Shown here one piece after another: positions 9,400 to 22,473 of a stretch of DNA of 64,000 nucleotides. A program made the position numbers and the translations under genes. Source of the DNA: Punica granatum. Lineage: Eukaryota; Streptophyta; Magnoliopsida; Myrtales; Lythraceae. The notes beneath the pieces were generated by a model. That model was not told where the DNA came from, made no database searches, and worked only from the letters and a program-made list of their open reading frames with translations. Position 1 is the stretch's first letter, and each line of letters starts with the position of its first letter. Location of the stretch: the NCBI RefSeq assembly GCF_007655135.1, contig NW_022204057.1:35379-99378 (forward strand), written 5' to 3'.

Positions 9400-12300
9400 T
9401 GTCAGCACCTAATTTCGGTCCATCGGCTCCGAGGGGGGCAAAATTGTCATTTCCTAATCTATCACATTTTCTTTAAAAATATATATATATTTTTAATTAA
9501 ATTAAATTATGTATGTATAAATTTTAAAAAAAGGGAAGAAAAGAAAAGAAAAAATCTCGGGCAGGGCCGGGCAAGGCCGGGGTAGCGTTGACCGGCTGCT
9601 CGGGACCCGCCCGGCCCTATTTTAAAAAAAAAAAAAGGAGATTCGGGTAGGCCGGGCAGGAGCCGGGCAGCGCTCGCCGGCTGCCCGCGATCCCCGTCGG
9701 CCCGAAACTGCCCCCAAATCGCTGTTTTTCGCGATTTTCTCCAAATCAGCTGAAATCTCAAACGGGGAAGAAATTGGAATTAAATAAACAGTAATGGAAT
9801 TTGGATAGGGGAGGACAAGACCCAGTGAGCGAAATCAAACAATCAGCTCTCGTTTCGGAGAATTGGGAGATCGGAGATTTCGGGAACCGTCGCCGGAAAA
9901 CCGCGATAACCCCCCGATTCCGACTGATTTAGCGCCGGTGAGGTCCCGATCGACCACGGCGAAGCATCGGCGGCGCCCAGAGCTATCTCCCGCGTCCATT
10001 CCGGCCGTCGTCGCGGCGTCTAGGGGCGAGAACCGCCGCCCACCAGCCTCGTCGCTGCCGCTCCCCCGATCCCGGCCGCCCTTCGGCTAACGGGCCTCGG
10101 CCCATTTCCCTTTCTTTGCAGGCTCGGCCCATTCAGGCCCAACGCTCTCCAGTCCGGCCCAGCTTCTCTTCAGGGCGGTTTCTCCCTTCCGGCCAGTCCG
10201 ACCCGACCCGACCCGAACCGATTCGTCCGGCGATTTTTTTTATTTATTTTACAGAGAAGTCCCTCAACTTTCCGGACTAGGTAAATTCTCGACTTAGTGG
10301 CATGATTAGGGCTCCTTTCCTGAATATTATTGCTTGCTTGATGGATATAATGTGAAATGAGTGTTCTTGGGTCGCGTGGGTGATCGAATTTGTCCCGAAC
10401 TCGATTTTTACGAACTTTCTGCTTTGTCACATTTCAGTCCAGACGATGCATTTTATTTTTTTCAGATCTGCCCCGAACTCTAAAAATTATTTTCAATCAA
10501 GTCCCGGTCATTTTACTATTTTTCAATCAGTCCTGGAATTCTCAGAATTTTTTCGAGCATCCCAAAGAACTTTCCAGGTTGTTTCAGTTTAGTCCCGGGG
10601 CTATTTTTTCACTTTTTTAAGATCTGTCCCGAACTCTAAAAATTATTTTTAATCAAGTCCCGGTCATTTTACTATTTTACAATCAGTCCTGGAATTTTCA
10701 GAATTTTTCAAGCATCCCAAAGAACTTTCCAGGTTGTTTCAGTTTGGTCCAGGGGCCATTTTTTTGTTTTCAGATCAGTCCCGATTTTCAAATTCATTTC
10801 AAATAAGTCCTAGGACATTTTCAGTAATTTTTTACACAGTCTCCATTTTTAGAATTTTTAAATCAGTCCCCAATTTTTTAGAATTTTCAAATCAGTCCCC
10901 AATTTTTCAGAATTTTCAAATCAGTCCCTGATCTTTTAAAATCGTTCAATTTAGTCCCCTGGACATTTTCTAAAAATATCTTACCCTTTTCTACTTGGAT
11001 CATTCACCGACAATGCATGTGCCCCATTTAAATATTTCATTTTTGTAATTATGTGACCATGTCGGAAATTAGAGTTTATCGGGCGGTCAACTAATGGCTA
11101 TTTCGATAGCTCGAAATTCGTAGACTAAAGCATTCGGCAAGTTTTTTTAATTAACCTAAAATTCTACATTCGGGATAATCGGGACGTTAAATTTGACTAA
11201 ATTAAATCACTTGATTTCTTTAAATGGATTGCACGAATTGATTAATAATTTGTAATCGCGTCGACAGTTCAAGGACTGTTAGTCATGCCCTTTTCAAAAT
11301 TCACAATTTCAAAGGCACCGAGATACGTACAACGTAATCTTGATTTTTATGCACACCCATATTTACCGATTCAAGGGCATAATTACCGGTTTTTGTCCTG
11401 CCGTGATCCTAGTGTAGGTTTGTGCATAGAATTGGTCAAAACATGGGAAAACAAATTAATCACAAACTCGGCTTAAATCAAACATGGGCAATAGTCGAAT
11501 AGAGGGTTAGGTTTTGGATTTTTAGGTGAAAATACTTTTAATCTGTAAAAGCCATATTGTGGCGATACAGAATAATCTAAAAATAACCCACTCATTCGAG
11601 ACTTGACTATGGACATCATGTCTGTTGGGCCCGTTAAAGAATGCCGAATGCTACATACCCTATCCATCATCCATTTTGTTTGTTTTAGGGTAGGATTTGT
11701 ATGCCAAGATACCCCGGATAATAATTGATTAACTCACGTAAATTCGGCAATAACAAAATCTCATTGTCTGTTTATTTGCGCTTACTTGTTACATCTTTTG
11801 CACTTGATTGTTATGCGGATCGAGCCCGATCCTTTAGGACTCGATTCACACCTGGTCCAACGCCCATAACCGTCGATCACGGGGTCCAATGCCCCCATAC
11901 ATTGAGTGCACATTTAATTTAATTTTCAGTCTTTTCCAAACTGTACGGTGAGCATGAGTGAAATCATGGCCGAATGCGAACCGACCGAGATTTAGTCATT
12001 GTAGTTGTCTTTTATTTATTTGAGAAAACAATGTAAGGTTTTATATTATACATATATTCATGTAAAATCCCGGTCGGAGAGTGGACGGTCAGAGTGTTTC
12101 TTCGAATTTACGGTGTCAAAACGCATAAGATGAGCGGAACTTAATTAAGCGGTAATTAAATTAAAATGGCAAGCCTAGACAAGCTAGAGTACCGAAAGGG
12201 CGTGTGGGATATAGGCCCACACGTAATAGAACCCCCGAATTCGGAATTTTCGGTTCCGTACAAACCACTGCCTTAGCATCTTAGGTGTACCCCGTACCCC

Positions 12301-12470
12301 TAGACCTGGGTAACTTGCCGGCCCTCGACCTTCGGGTCGTAAAATGGCAAGTGGCGACTCCTTCTCACGTGCGTCCGTCGCGCGTCCTCGGGAAGGTGGA
12401 CACTCCCAAGCCGCGTTGCATTTAGGCGCGCGCATGCGTGCCTCGACGAGACGAAATTCGGGTGCGCACA
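9400..12470 (+). repeat. 5' LTR (3071 bp) of the LARD-type element
   Basis: The LTR runs TG...CA with its partner at 19410-22473. It contains a GC-rich block (9590-10200) and then a series of loosely repeated lines (10380-10960) built on aatcagtcccnnntttt. The small open frames in it are repeated in the other LTR and are not genes. Confidence 0.92.
10380..10960 (+). repeat. Degenerate tandem repeat inside the LTR
   Basis: Phrases such as tcagtcccgg, atttttcagaattttcaaatcagtcccc and tccaggttgtttcagttt recur at about 30-150 bp. The same series is at 20390-20970 in the other LTR, so it predates insertion. Confidence 0.6.
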
Positions 12471-12472
12471 GT

Positions 12473-12490
12473 TTGGCGACTCCACTGGGG
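12473..12490 (+). promoter_or_regulatory. Primer-binding site
   Basis: TGGCGACTCCACTGGGG lies two bases after the LTR and starts with the TGG that pairs with the CCA end of a tRNA. PBSs of this form in plant Tat/Ogre elements are assigned to tRNA-Arg; I did not check the tRNA. Confidence 0.7.
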
Positions 12491-13042
12491 AGATTTAGAG
12501 GATTCGGGCTCGTTTCCGCTTGCTTTGTTTGCTTGTTTATTTATCGCTTTCCGCAATTTTTCGCTTATCTACTTTATGCATTTTTATTTCCCGCACACGC
12601 ATTGCATATCATACTAGCTTCTAGGTACCTATGGGTCGTGTCCCACGACCGGTAATAGGAGCATAGGTTAGATAGCGGTTCGAAGTAGGGGTACGGCGCG
12701 CAGTTCGACTGTCGCTTAGGCCTTGAAAAGAATCCCGTTCGATTTCAAGGAATTGACACCCTTGAGTCGGGGGCCCCCATCCCTAGGTAGCACGGTCCTT
12801 GTAGTACCGAAACCATGTATACTGCAGGAGCTTCATGCCATTTTCCAACCCGACTTCAGTAACAGTCCATTGAGTCGGTTTGCGCGCCATTTGAGTCCTT
12901 TTCCGTTTTTGAGAGAGATGTACGTTGTATACATTAAGCCGTGGGCATTTATTTTCTGTACCCATGCATCATCTAATTTCAAAATTAGGCGTCATTTATA
13001 TTAACTAGTCCTAAATCGGTTTTCCTTTCATCTTGGTAAGAG

Positions 13043-14530
13043 ATGGCGCGCTCGGTCTCCTTTCCACACCTCGACAGGGTCATGCCACCACTCGAGGAAA
13101 TTAGTCACATCTGGGCTCATCTACGCCAAGTCGACCGCGATTACATCAGGACTTTTGTTGGGGATATACCAATGCTAGCCATGTGCTGAGTGGATTGGAA
13201 ATTTTTAGGAGCAGCAGAGACGTTTTGGGACCCAGTCCATGCCGTCTTCAACATCCAGGTATCGAGCTCACACCTACCATCGAGGAATATCGCACTCTCG
13301 TCGGAAGAATTGCAGCCACCCGCGACATCGTGGAACCTGACTTCCACACCACCCGACTTGTTTTGGTATCGCGTCTACTTGGGGTGCATAGGTCTCAGCT
13401 ACAAGCCGAACTTGCATATTCCGGTGCCACAGAGATAGTCACCGCGAAACTACTCCGTTTTATTGAAATACGAGCACGCGAGGTTCAAGGGGATCTTTTA
13501 CAAAAGAATTTTTGTCATGCAATCTTATTCTTAATTTTCGGGACTTTATTATTCCCTCGCTCAGCCGATCACATTGACGCAGCCTTAGCTAGCGTTGTCC
13601 TCCAAGTGGTTGGAGGCCGCGAATATGAGGTGGCCTTGTTGGCCGAGACCATACGGTCCCTTGATCGCGTTACAAGAAAGACCGATCGAAGGTTGAGAGG
13701 GGTCCCAATCCTTTTGCAAATTTGGCTCCAAAGCCATGCAAACCCCTTCGGCCTTGTTCGTCCGGTTATGTTTTTCACACGTCCGAGTCTATCATTTCGC
13801 GGTTACTACCTCTGTTGCTTGTGGAAGAATGCAAGGTCTCCGAGTGGATCAAAATTTTTCGCGAAATAGCACCAAAGGGCTTTAAATGGCGCACCGCGTG
13901 GATGCCACTTGGACCCATGACCCTTAAATGTCCTGATTTTAACGGAGTACCACTCGTGAGCCATGCGGGGTCCACCACCTGTTTTCCAGCGCGAGTAGTG
14001 AGGCAGTTAGGTGGCTTACAGACAGTTCCCAAAGATACGGCGCGAACCGAGTTCGAACACACTTGGCGGGAGGACCAGACGTCCATAGATCACCTAAGTG
14101 AAATCGAACGGGTTATGACCGCGTGGCAGACTACGGTCATCGAGCATCTTTACTTCCCCGAGCACCCTACCCAAGATGAACGGAACTTTCAAGCCACGGA
14201 GGAATATATACTCCGCTTTTATCGATGGGGTCCATCAGAGAATGATGATTTCACAGATTCCCCTCCGGTAGAGAGTAGCACATCATCCGGGGCACCGGTA
14301 CCGGACATGACCATCCAAGCGGAGCTCGCCAACCTCAGGGCTGAAAGGGATCGCCTCCGCCGAGAGATCGCCAAAAAGAATGAGCACAGCTGGGCGATCA
14401 GCACCAACTACAGAAGGAACTTGCCCAGACCCACGCCCAACTCCAGAGGCGTGACCAGGAGTTGGCGCAAGCGAACGCTGCTTTGGAAAGGTTCAGGAAG
14501 AGGGCCCGTGGAGGTCCACGCACATCCTAG
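13043..14530 (+). pseudogene. Broken gag-like ORF (DUF7745-type domain plus coiled coil)
   Basis: The ATG at 13043 opens MARSVSFPHLDRVMPPLEEI. An in-frame TGA at 13187-13189 interrupts the domain. The frame continues as DWKFLGAAETFWDPVHAVFN, shifts near 13255 (TPTIEEYRTLVGRIAATRDI), shifts again between 13722 and 13790 (ECKVSEWIKIFREIAPKGFK) and again near 14385. The last part is a coiled coil (QLQKELAQTHAQLQRRDQEL) ending at TAG 14528-14530. The domain is found in many uncharacterised plant proteins that are really retroelement gags; I infer a structural role in the element's particle. At least one stop and three frameshifts make this copy dead. No zinc knuckle is visible. Confidence 0.8.
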
Positions 14531-17500
14531 GATAGACATCTCTACCAGGCCCTCACCTGGAACCGGTGCTTTCCATGGCGATGGTCGCTTGCACCTTGGG
14601 CACGTTGGAAGACCGACTTAGGACTATCTTTTCAAAATTTGTATTGCACTTTGAACCATTCGGAGTTAATACGAATGACGGCATTAGTTTTGAAAAACTC
14701 ACGCATCGCATGCATCCTACTCATTTACTGTTTTGCATAACAACTAACATCTCACCATACAAATGAGTGAAGATCTCCTTCAAAGAGAGTATCACCGCAT
14801 GATCAGATGTACATCTCTCCGTAAGACCCTGCACATCTACTAGCAACTAAGCACGCCTCACACATGTCCAAGCATGTTCACTCCAACTCATACATGCGTG
14901 CTCAACGTATCAATGCATGTCTCTTGGTGCGCTCGCACGACACCTACCAGGCCAGTTCGCTTCCCTACACTCTTGCATTGAAATCTTGAACAGTTTATGT
15001 TCTTTCATTGTTTTCTTTTTTCATTGCAGGAAATTCTCAACAAGAAGACAGCCTGAATACTGAGCGACCGCAATTGACACAACAAACGTCTCTCATCCAA
15101 CTCCACGGGATTTCAACACTAAGTCCCCATCCTTGCTCCACAAATCATGACCGCTCATCTGAAATCCAAAATCGACGAGGATTCAAATTCATCCAAGCGA
15201 TACTCCGAGGAGCAAGTCTAATCCTTTCGCTGCAAAGACCGGAAGTGACAGCTCCACAAGCAGAGCATGACTCAACTCTCGATCGTAGGAGATACCAGCA
15301 AGATCATGCCTCTGATCAAAGAATGGATCTCATCCACCTCTGTTGTGGTCGCCGATTGAACGCGGGGGCAATATGCGCAGTCTTCTTTAAACTCTCTTTT
15401 GCTTTAATTTAAATGCACTCCCCCAAATAGGCTCTCGACATGAACAAATCCTTCAATGGAGCATTATGACAGTCTTTGCGACGCCCTATTAGTTCTGTTG
15501 GACCTGTTCGACTCGCCTGTCCTTATGGGACCCGACTCCTCGAGTCTTCCCTAGGACGACTGTGCATGCTTACTCGCAACTAGGGAAAATATGCTTATGT
15601 GACTTTAGTCACGGTCTAACCACTCTAGAGTAGTGATGACTAGATTCTCAGAAACAAATGCCACCTACGCATGGCACCCCATGGGTCGTGCGCAGGACAA
15701 AAAGGAATTTTCCTATGGGATCACCTCATATTTCTTACCACATATTCCCCGCATAATCGCCTAATGCATTGTCTTCTTTGTCATCCTTCACAGGGGCACA
15801 TTGACCACAGGCGAAGAGCGATGCACGAGTTCACGCTTCCTTGAGAACTTGTCTCGGACCCTTTCCTTATACTTTGACGAGGGAAGTGTCCGACGATGAG
15901 GTACCCCCTGTGAAGTCGAAAACAAGGACAATCGAACGAATCACTCAGCATTGATGCAACCGTCTTCCTCGAACATCCAGTGGCTTCAATAGCGTGCACC
16001 CTCCAAGAGGCACGCGCTGTAAAGAATAACAAGAGATGATCGGAGACATCACACCAGGCGCCTACCACTGGCCACTTCAACAAATAAAGACCGGGGCATC
16101 CCCGTTCAACATTCGCGCTGAGACAACCTCGGTTCCCTTATTCCACATGGGGCAATTTGACATTTTCTTTCCTAGACAACAGGGGAAATTCACATGTAAT
16201 GCTTGCAAGGGCAAATGACACGAAGTTCGACTTCCTAGTGCGCGAGAGTCAAACTTCCAATAAAGTCGGTCCTCACAAAATAGGGCTAGTAACACACAAC
16301 AAGTCTCGACGAGGCGAAGCACACCAAAGCGACCTCGGCGATGCAAAATCGTGGAGTTTCAAACAAAGACATGGGGCACAAAACAAACCCCAGCTGCAAA
16401 AAAAAAAAAAAAAACAGAGCATAAGAAGCGGGAAAAACCCGCTATGAACAAAACAAGGCACCCCCGAGATTTAAAACTCCGGCACCGCCAATTCAAAGAA
16501 GAAATCAACAAACCCCGACAAAAGGGGAACAGCAGATGCAACTCCTCGATGGAGACAGAACGCAACGCACTCGGAGGTCGAATCCTTCGAACCCTTCGGG
16601 GCGACCTAGGCAAAAGTTAGGGCAAGAGAGAGGCACGACTGAAAATCCCGAGGCGGGCAGCCATGGCAGAAGGAGAGCTAATCCCCTTTAGGTTGAGAGG
16701 TACGGCCCCGAGGTGGGTAACCGTAGCAAAAGGAGAGTAAAACGAGAGATAAACAAAACAGTCACCCTAGGCTCTCGCACACTGCGCGGACCAGGGATCC
16801 CCAAGGAAAATGGCCAGATTATCTACTCCAACATGATCCTCAATCAGCCCTCCAACACAGCTCAACCGTCCAGCGTGGATTCCATCTCAAGCACAGTGGG
16901 CAAACCGAGCATGCTACCCAAGCAGTTTGATACAGCCTACACAACAGAAGAACATAGGAAAAAGGGTACATCTCGCTACAGGCGTGAACTCGTGTATCCT
17001 TTTAGCCTGGGGCAACGCATTCCCCCAAGCTTTCTCTTTTATGTTTGTCTTTGCATAACTCCAGAATGGGTCACAGCCACCCTTCAACAGGCTACCACAA
17101 AGCCGAAATCCCAGACATTCCTTTCTGAGGTCTAGTAATAGTATTATGGAAATGGTCAGACGAAGTCTGATAAAATCTGGGCAAAAAAAAAATCGTCGTG
17201 CGGGTTACAAATGCAGTCGCATTATAGCACCCTGACGAGAAGGGTTCTAAGCCGACGGGCGCGTCGAATAATCGACAGAGCCGCTAGGGCAACATTAAGA
17301 ATGTCTCGATATGCTCGTACATGGCCAACAGGAGCCTTGGAGGCCTCGCATTGAGGCCTTCGAAAATGGGATCTCATTCGTATCCCCAAAGCAAAAACTC
17401 TCCACAGGTCGCCCTGGCGACCCGAAACTGAAGAACACGCATCGCGAACACATCCTTTTACTTGTACTTATACATTGTTAGTAACCCCATGACTTACTGA

Positions 17501-18223
17501 TAATGTCAGGATCACGGGTACAACAAACGCAAGAACTACGGCAGACTCTGATCCCCGGTCCAAGAGGGTACGTAGGCGCTCTCAGAGCTCGAGTCCTGCA
17601 CCGCAAGACGCCGGTCCATCAGTAAAGCACAACCATCCCAGCAGGGCCGGCATCCGGCGGAGCAACGAGCAACCGCCTAGCAAGCAAAAGTCCCAGTAGC
17701 GAGACCGGGGCATTCCCAGCAAGCAATCGCTTCAGCGGCGAGACCAGCTGCCAGCAAGAGCAACAAACAATCGATCCAGCAGCAGGGTCGGCTCCCAACG
17801 GATCAAACACACAACCACCCCAGGGGCAAAGCATCGACGAAGTAACTTCATTGCGGCAGCGACGTCAATCGACAGCAGATCAACACCTTTGGGACAGCAT
17901 CAGCCCTGTATACTCAGCGCGCACCACTGTCCACATGACTAACGAAGAGTTATGCTCTTCTCTACAGCACCACCTCTCGACGATAATGTTCACAAGCTAC
18001 TGGGGCATCGTCGGTGAAAACAGCGACCATACCATTCTCGCCAAGGACAAATTGCAATTTCATTGGTCTCACGCGACTGACATCCACCGTTAGCTATTGT
18101 TCTCTCCTACGTGCAGATGCGCATGGAACCCCAAGGGGCATCTCCTCCTTAACGGACTCACGATTACTTCGCGCGGCCGGTCACAATCTCAAATCGAGTA
18201 GAGGGTCCTCTGGGTTCTCTGTC
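14531..18223 (+). other. Non-coding interior of the LARD-type element
   Basis: There are 3.7 kb between the gag-like ORF and the minisatellite. I find no protease, reverse transcriptase, RNase H or integrase motifs on either strand. The open frames at 15008-15412, 16713-17135 and 17619-17834 show no domain. There is a poly-A run at 16399-16414. Confidence 0.6.
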
Positions 18224-19250
18224 GCGTCTAGGACTTCGTGTCCATCTTTACCGCTTTTCGGACTTCACGTCCAGGACTTCGTGTCCATCTTTACCGCCTT
18301 TCGGACTTCGCGTCCAGGACTTCGTGTCCATCTTTACCGCTTTTCGGACTTCGCGTCCAGGACTTCGTGTCCATCTTTATCGCTTTTCGGATTTCGCGTC
18401 CAGGACTTCGTGTCCATCTTTATCGCTTTTCGGACTTCGCGTCCAGGACTTCGTGTCCATCTTTATCGCTTTTCGGACTTCGCGTCCAGGACTTCGTGTC
18501 CATCTTTACCGCTTTTCGGACTTCGCGTCCAGGACTTCGTGTCCATCTTTACCGCTTTTCGGACTTCGCGTCCAGGACTTCCTGTCCATCTTTACCGCTT
18601 TTCGGACTTCGCGTCCAAGACTTCGCGTCTATCTTTACCGCTTTTCGGACTTTGCGTCCATCTTTACTGCTTTTTGGACTTCGCGTCCATCTTTATCGCT
18701 TTTCGGACTCGTGTCCAGGACTTCGTGTCCATCTTTACTGCTTTTCGGACTTCGCATCCAGGACATCGTGTCCATCTTCACCGCTTTTCGGACTTCGCGT
18801 CCAGGACTTCGTGTCCATCTTCACCGCTTTTCGGACTTCGCGTCCGTATCTTTACTGCATTTTGGGACTTCGTGTCCACATTCATTGCATTCCGGACTTC
18901 GTGTCCGAGTCTACTACATTCGGACTTCGTGTCCTCATTTACTGCTTTCCAAACTTCGTGTCCGCATTCACAGCATTTTGGACATCACGTCCGCATCTAT
19001 TGCATTTTGGACTTCGTGTCTACATTCATTGCATTCCGGACTTCGTGTCCGAGTCTACTGCATTCCGGACTTCGTGTCCTCATTTACTGCTTTCCAAACT
19101 TCGTGTTCGCATTCACAGTATTTTGGACTTCGCGTCCGCATCTATTGCATTTTGGACTTCGTGTCCACATTCATTGCGTTCCGAACTTCGTGTCCGTATT
19201 TACTACTTTTTGGACTTCGTGTCCTCACTTAATGTCTTTTAAGTATGTGT
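18224..19250 (+). repeat. Minisatellite: 43-bp units passing into about 29-bp units
   Basis: From 18231 to about 18850 the unit ggacttcgtgtccatcttta + ccgcttttcggacttcgcgtcca repeats with an exact 43-bp step (18231, 18274, 18317 and on). From about 18850 the unit becomes about 29 bp (ggacttcgtgtcc + ncattnattgcattcc). Each unit carries the short inverted repeat GGAC-TTCGY-GTCC. Because 43 is 3x14+1 and the unit has no stop in any frame, three long overlapping open frames (up to 490 codons) arise. They are artefacts of the repeat. Arrays next to the 3' LTR are known in Ogre-like elements. Confidence 0.9.
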
Positions 19251-19395
19251 CCACATTTACTAATTTATGGTTTTTACTATTTTTGCAACAGGCCTACATA
19301 TTAGCAAAAACGAGGAGAATTGCCAAACGGTCGCCAGGACCAAACGAGGTGCTTCTTATAGTCTTTGGCTGCATCCTCTATCCGAGCACGCAACC

Positions 19396-19409
19396 AAAGA
19401 GGGGCAAGC
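19396..19409 (+). promoter_or_regulatory. Polypurine tract of the LARD-type element
   Basis: AAAGAGGGGCAAGC lies directly before the TGTCAGC start of the 3' LTR, where plus-strand priming occurs. Confidence 0.75.
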
Positions 19410-19483
19410 TGTCAGCACCTAATTTCGGTCCATCGGCTCCGAGGGGGGCAAAATTGTCATTTCCTAATCTATCACATTTTCTT

Positions 19484-19519
<36 letters not shown>

Positions 19520-22473
19520 AATTAAATTAAATTATGTATGTATAAATTAAAAAAAAAGGGAAGAAAAGAAAAGAAAAAATCTCGGGCAGGGCTGGGCAAG
19601 GCCGGGCAGCGTTGATCGGCTGACCGGGACCCGCCGGCCCTATTTAAAAAAAAAAAAGGAGATTCGGGCAGGAGCCGGGCAGCGCTCGCCGGCTGCCCGC
19701 GATCCCCGCAGGCCCGGAACTGCCCCCAAATCGCGGTTTTCCGCGATTTTCTCCAAATCAGCTGAAATCTCAAACGGGGAAGAAATTGGAATTAAATAAA
19801 CAAAAATGGAATTCGGATAGGGGAGGATAAGACCCAGTGAGCGAAATCGAACAATCAGCTCTCGTTTCGGAGAATTGGGAGATCGGAGATTTCGGGAACC
19901 GTCGCCGGAAAACTGAGATAACCCCCCGATTTCGACTGATTTAGCGCCGGTGAGGTCCCGATCGACCACGGCGAAGCATCGGCGGCGCCCAGAGCTATCT
20001 CCCGCGTCCATTCCGGCCGTCGTCGCGGCGTCTAGGGGCGAGAACCGCCGCCCACTAGCCTCGTCGCCGCCGCTCCCCCAATCCCGGCCGCCCTTCGGCT
20101 AACGGGCCTCGGCCCATTTCCCTTTCTTTGCAGGCTCGGCCCATTCAGGCCCAACGCTCTCCAGTCCGGCCCAGCTTCTCTTCCGGGCGGTTTCTCCTTC
20201 CGGCCAGTCCGACCCTACCCGATCCGACCCGATTCGTCCGGCGATTTTTTTTATTTTACAGAGAAGTCCCTCAACTTTCCGGACTAGGTAAATTCTCGAC
20301 TTAGTGGCATGATTAGGGCTCCTTTCCTGAATATTATTGCTTGCTTGATGGATATAATGTGAAATGAGTGTTCTAAGGTCGCGTGGGTGATCGAATTTGT
20401 CCCGAACTCGATTTTTACGAACTTTCTGCTTTGTCACATTTCAGTCCAGAGGATGCATTTTATTTTTTTCAGATCTGCCCCGAACTCTAAAAATTATTTT
20501 CAATCAAGTCCCAGTCATTTTACTATTTTTCAATCAGTCCTGGAATTCTCAGAATTTTTTCGAGCATCCCAAAGAACTTTCCAGGTTGTTTTAGTTTAGT
20601 CCCGGGGCCATTTTTTCACTTTTTTCAGATCTGTCCCGAACTCTAAAAATTATTTTTAATCCAGTCCCGGTCATTTTACTATTTTCCAATCAGTCCTGGA
20701 ATTTTCAGAATTTTTCAAGCATCCCAAAGAACTTTCCAGGTCGTTTCAGTTTAGTCCCGGGGCCTTTTTTTTTGTTTTCAGATCAGTCCCGATTTTCAAA
20801 TTCATTTCAAATAAGTCCTAGGACATTTTCAGTAATTTTTTACACAGTCCCCATTTTTAGAATTTTCAAATCAGTCCCCAATATATTAGAATTTTCAAAT
20901 CAGTCCCCAATTTTTCAGAATTTTCAAATCAGTCCCTGATCTTTTAAAATCGTTCAATTTAGTCCCCTGGACATTTTCTAAAAATATCTTACCCTTTTCT
21001 ACTTGGATCATCCACCGACAATACATGTGCCCCATTTAAATATTTCATTTTTGTAATTATGTGACTACGTCGGAAATTAGAGTTTATCGAGCGGTCAACT
21101 AATGGCTATTTCGACAGCTCAAAATCCGTAGACTAAAGCATTCGGCAAGTTTTTTTAATTAACCTAAAATTCTACATACGGGATAATCGGGACGTTAAAT
21201 TTGACTAAATTAAATCACTTGATTTCTTTAAATGGATTGCACGAATTGATTAATAATTTGTAATCGCGTCGACAGTTCAAGGACTGTTAGTCATGCCCTT
21301 TTCAAAATTCACAATTTCAAAGGCACCGAGATACGTACAACGTAATCTTGATTTTCATGCACACACATATTTACCGATTCAAGGGCATGATTATCGGTTT
21401 TTGTCCTGCCGTGATCCTAGCGTAGGTTTGTGCATAGAATTGGTCAAAAGATGGGAAAACAAATTAATCACAAACTCAACTTAAATCAAACATGGGCAAT
21501 AGTCGAATAGAGGGTTAGGTTTTGGATTTTTAGGTGAAAATACTTTTAATATGTAAAAGCCATATTGTCGCGATACAGAATAATCTAAAAATAACCCACT
21601 CATTCGAGACTTGACTATGGACATCATGTCTGTTGGGTCCGTTAAAGGATGCCGAATGCTACATACCCTATCCATCATCCATTTTGTTTATTTTAGGGTA
21701 GGATTTGTATGCCAAGATACCCCGGATAATAATTGATTAACTCACGTAAACTCGGCAATAACAAAATCTCATTGTCTGTTTATTTGCGCTTACTTGTTAC
21801 ATCTTTTGCACTTAATTGTTATGCGGATCGAGCCCGATCCTTTAGGACTCGATTCACACCGGGTCCAACGCCCGTAACCGTCGATCACGGGGTCCAATGC
21901 CCCCATACACTGAGTGCACATTTAATTTAATTTTCAGTCTTTTCCAAACTGTACGGTGAGCATGAGTGAAATCATGGCCGAATGCGAATCGACCGGGATT
22001 TAGTCATTGTAGTTGTCTTTTATTTATTTGAGAAAACAATGTAAGGTTTTATATTATACATATATTCATGTAAAATCCCGGTCGGAGAGTGGACGGTCAG
22101 AGTGTTTCTTCGAATTTACGGTGTTAAAACGCATAAGATGAGCGGAACTTAATAAAGCGGTAATTAAAATGGCAAGCCTAGACAAGTTAGAGTACCGAAA
22201 GGGCGTGTGGGATATAGGCCCACACGTAATAGAACCCCCGAATTCAGAATTTTCGGTTCCGTACAGACCATTGCCTTAGCATCTTAGGTGTACCCTGTAC
22301 CCCTAGACCCGGGTAACTTGCTGGCCCTCGACCTTCGGGTCGTAAAATGGCAAGTGGCGACTCCTTCTCATGTGCGTCCGTCGCGCGTTCCCGGGAAGGT
22401 GGACACTCCCAAGCCGCGTTGCATTTAGGCGCGCGCATGCGTTCCCCGACGAGACGAAATTCGGGTGCGCACA
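19410..22473 (+). repeat. 3' LTR (3064 bp) of the LARD-type element
   Basis: This is the partner of 9400-12470, with scattered substitutions and a longer TA run (about 19485-19515). It ends GGTGCGCACA followed by the target duplication TATCC. Confidence 0.92.

Larger units (their letters stand above)
9400..22473 (+). mobile_element. Non-autonomous LTR retrotransposon (LARD-type, Tat/Ogre-like signals)
   Basis: Two near-identical LTRs (9400-12470, 19410-22473) flank 6.9 kb. Both start TGTCAGCACC and end GGTGCGCACA. The 5-bp target duplication TATCC is at 9395-9399 and 22474-22478. A primer-binding site (TGGCGACTCCACTGGGG) follows the left LTR, and a purine tract (aaagaggggcaagc) precedes the right one. 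Inside are a broken gag-like ORF, a long non-coding region and a 1 kb minisatellite next to the purine tract. There is no protease, reverse transcriptase or integrase, so it depended on a partner. The PBS form and the minisatellite near the 3' LTR recall Ogre/Tat elements; that placement is inference. Confidence 0.92.

Noticed and set aside
11285..11922. Short frames in the LTRs that occur twice (11285, 11725; 21293, 21733)
   Set aside because: They are duplicated only because the LTRs are duplicated. No domain and no codon bias were seen.
18224..19250. CRISPR array
   Set aside because: Units abut without unique spacers, the period changes from 43 to 29 bp, and this is plant retrotransposon DNA.
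18014..19486. 490-codon frame (and 334- and 302-codon frames) as protein genes
   Set aside because: They are by-products of a stop-free 43-bp tandem repeat and cycle through the same word in three phases.
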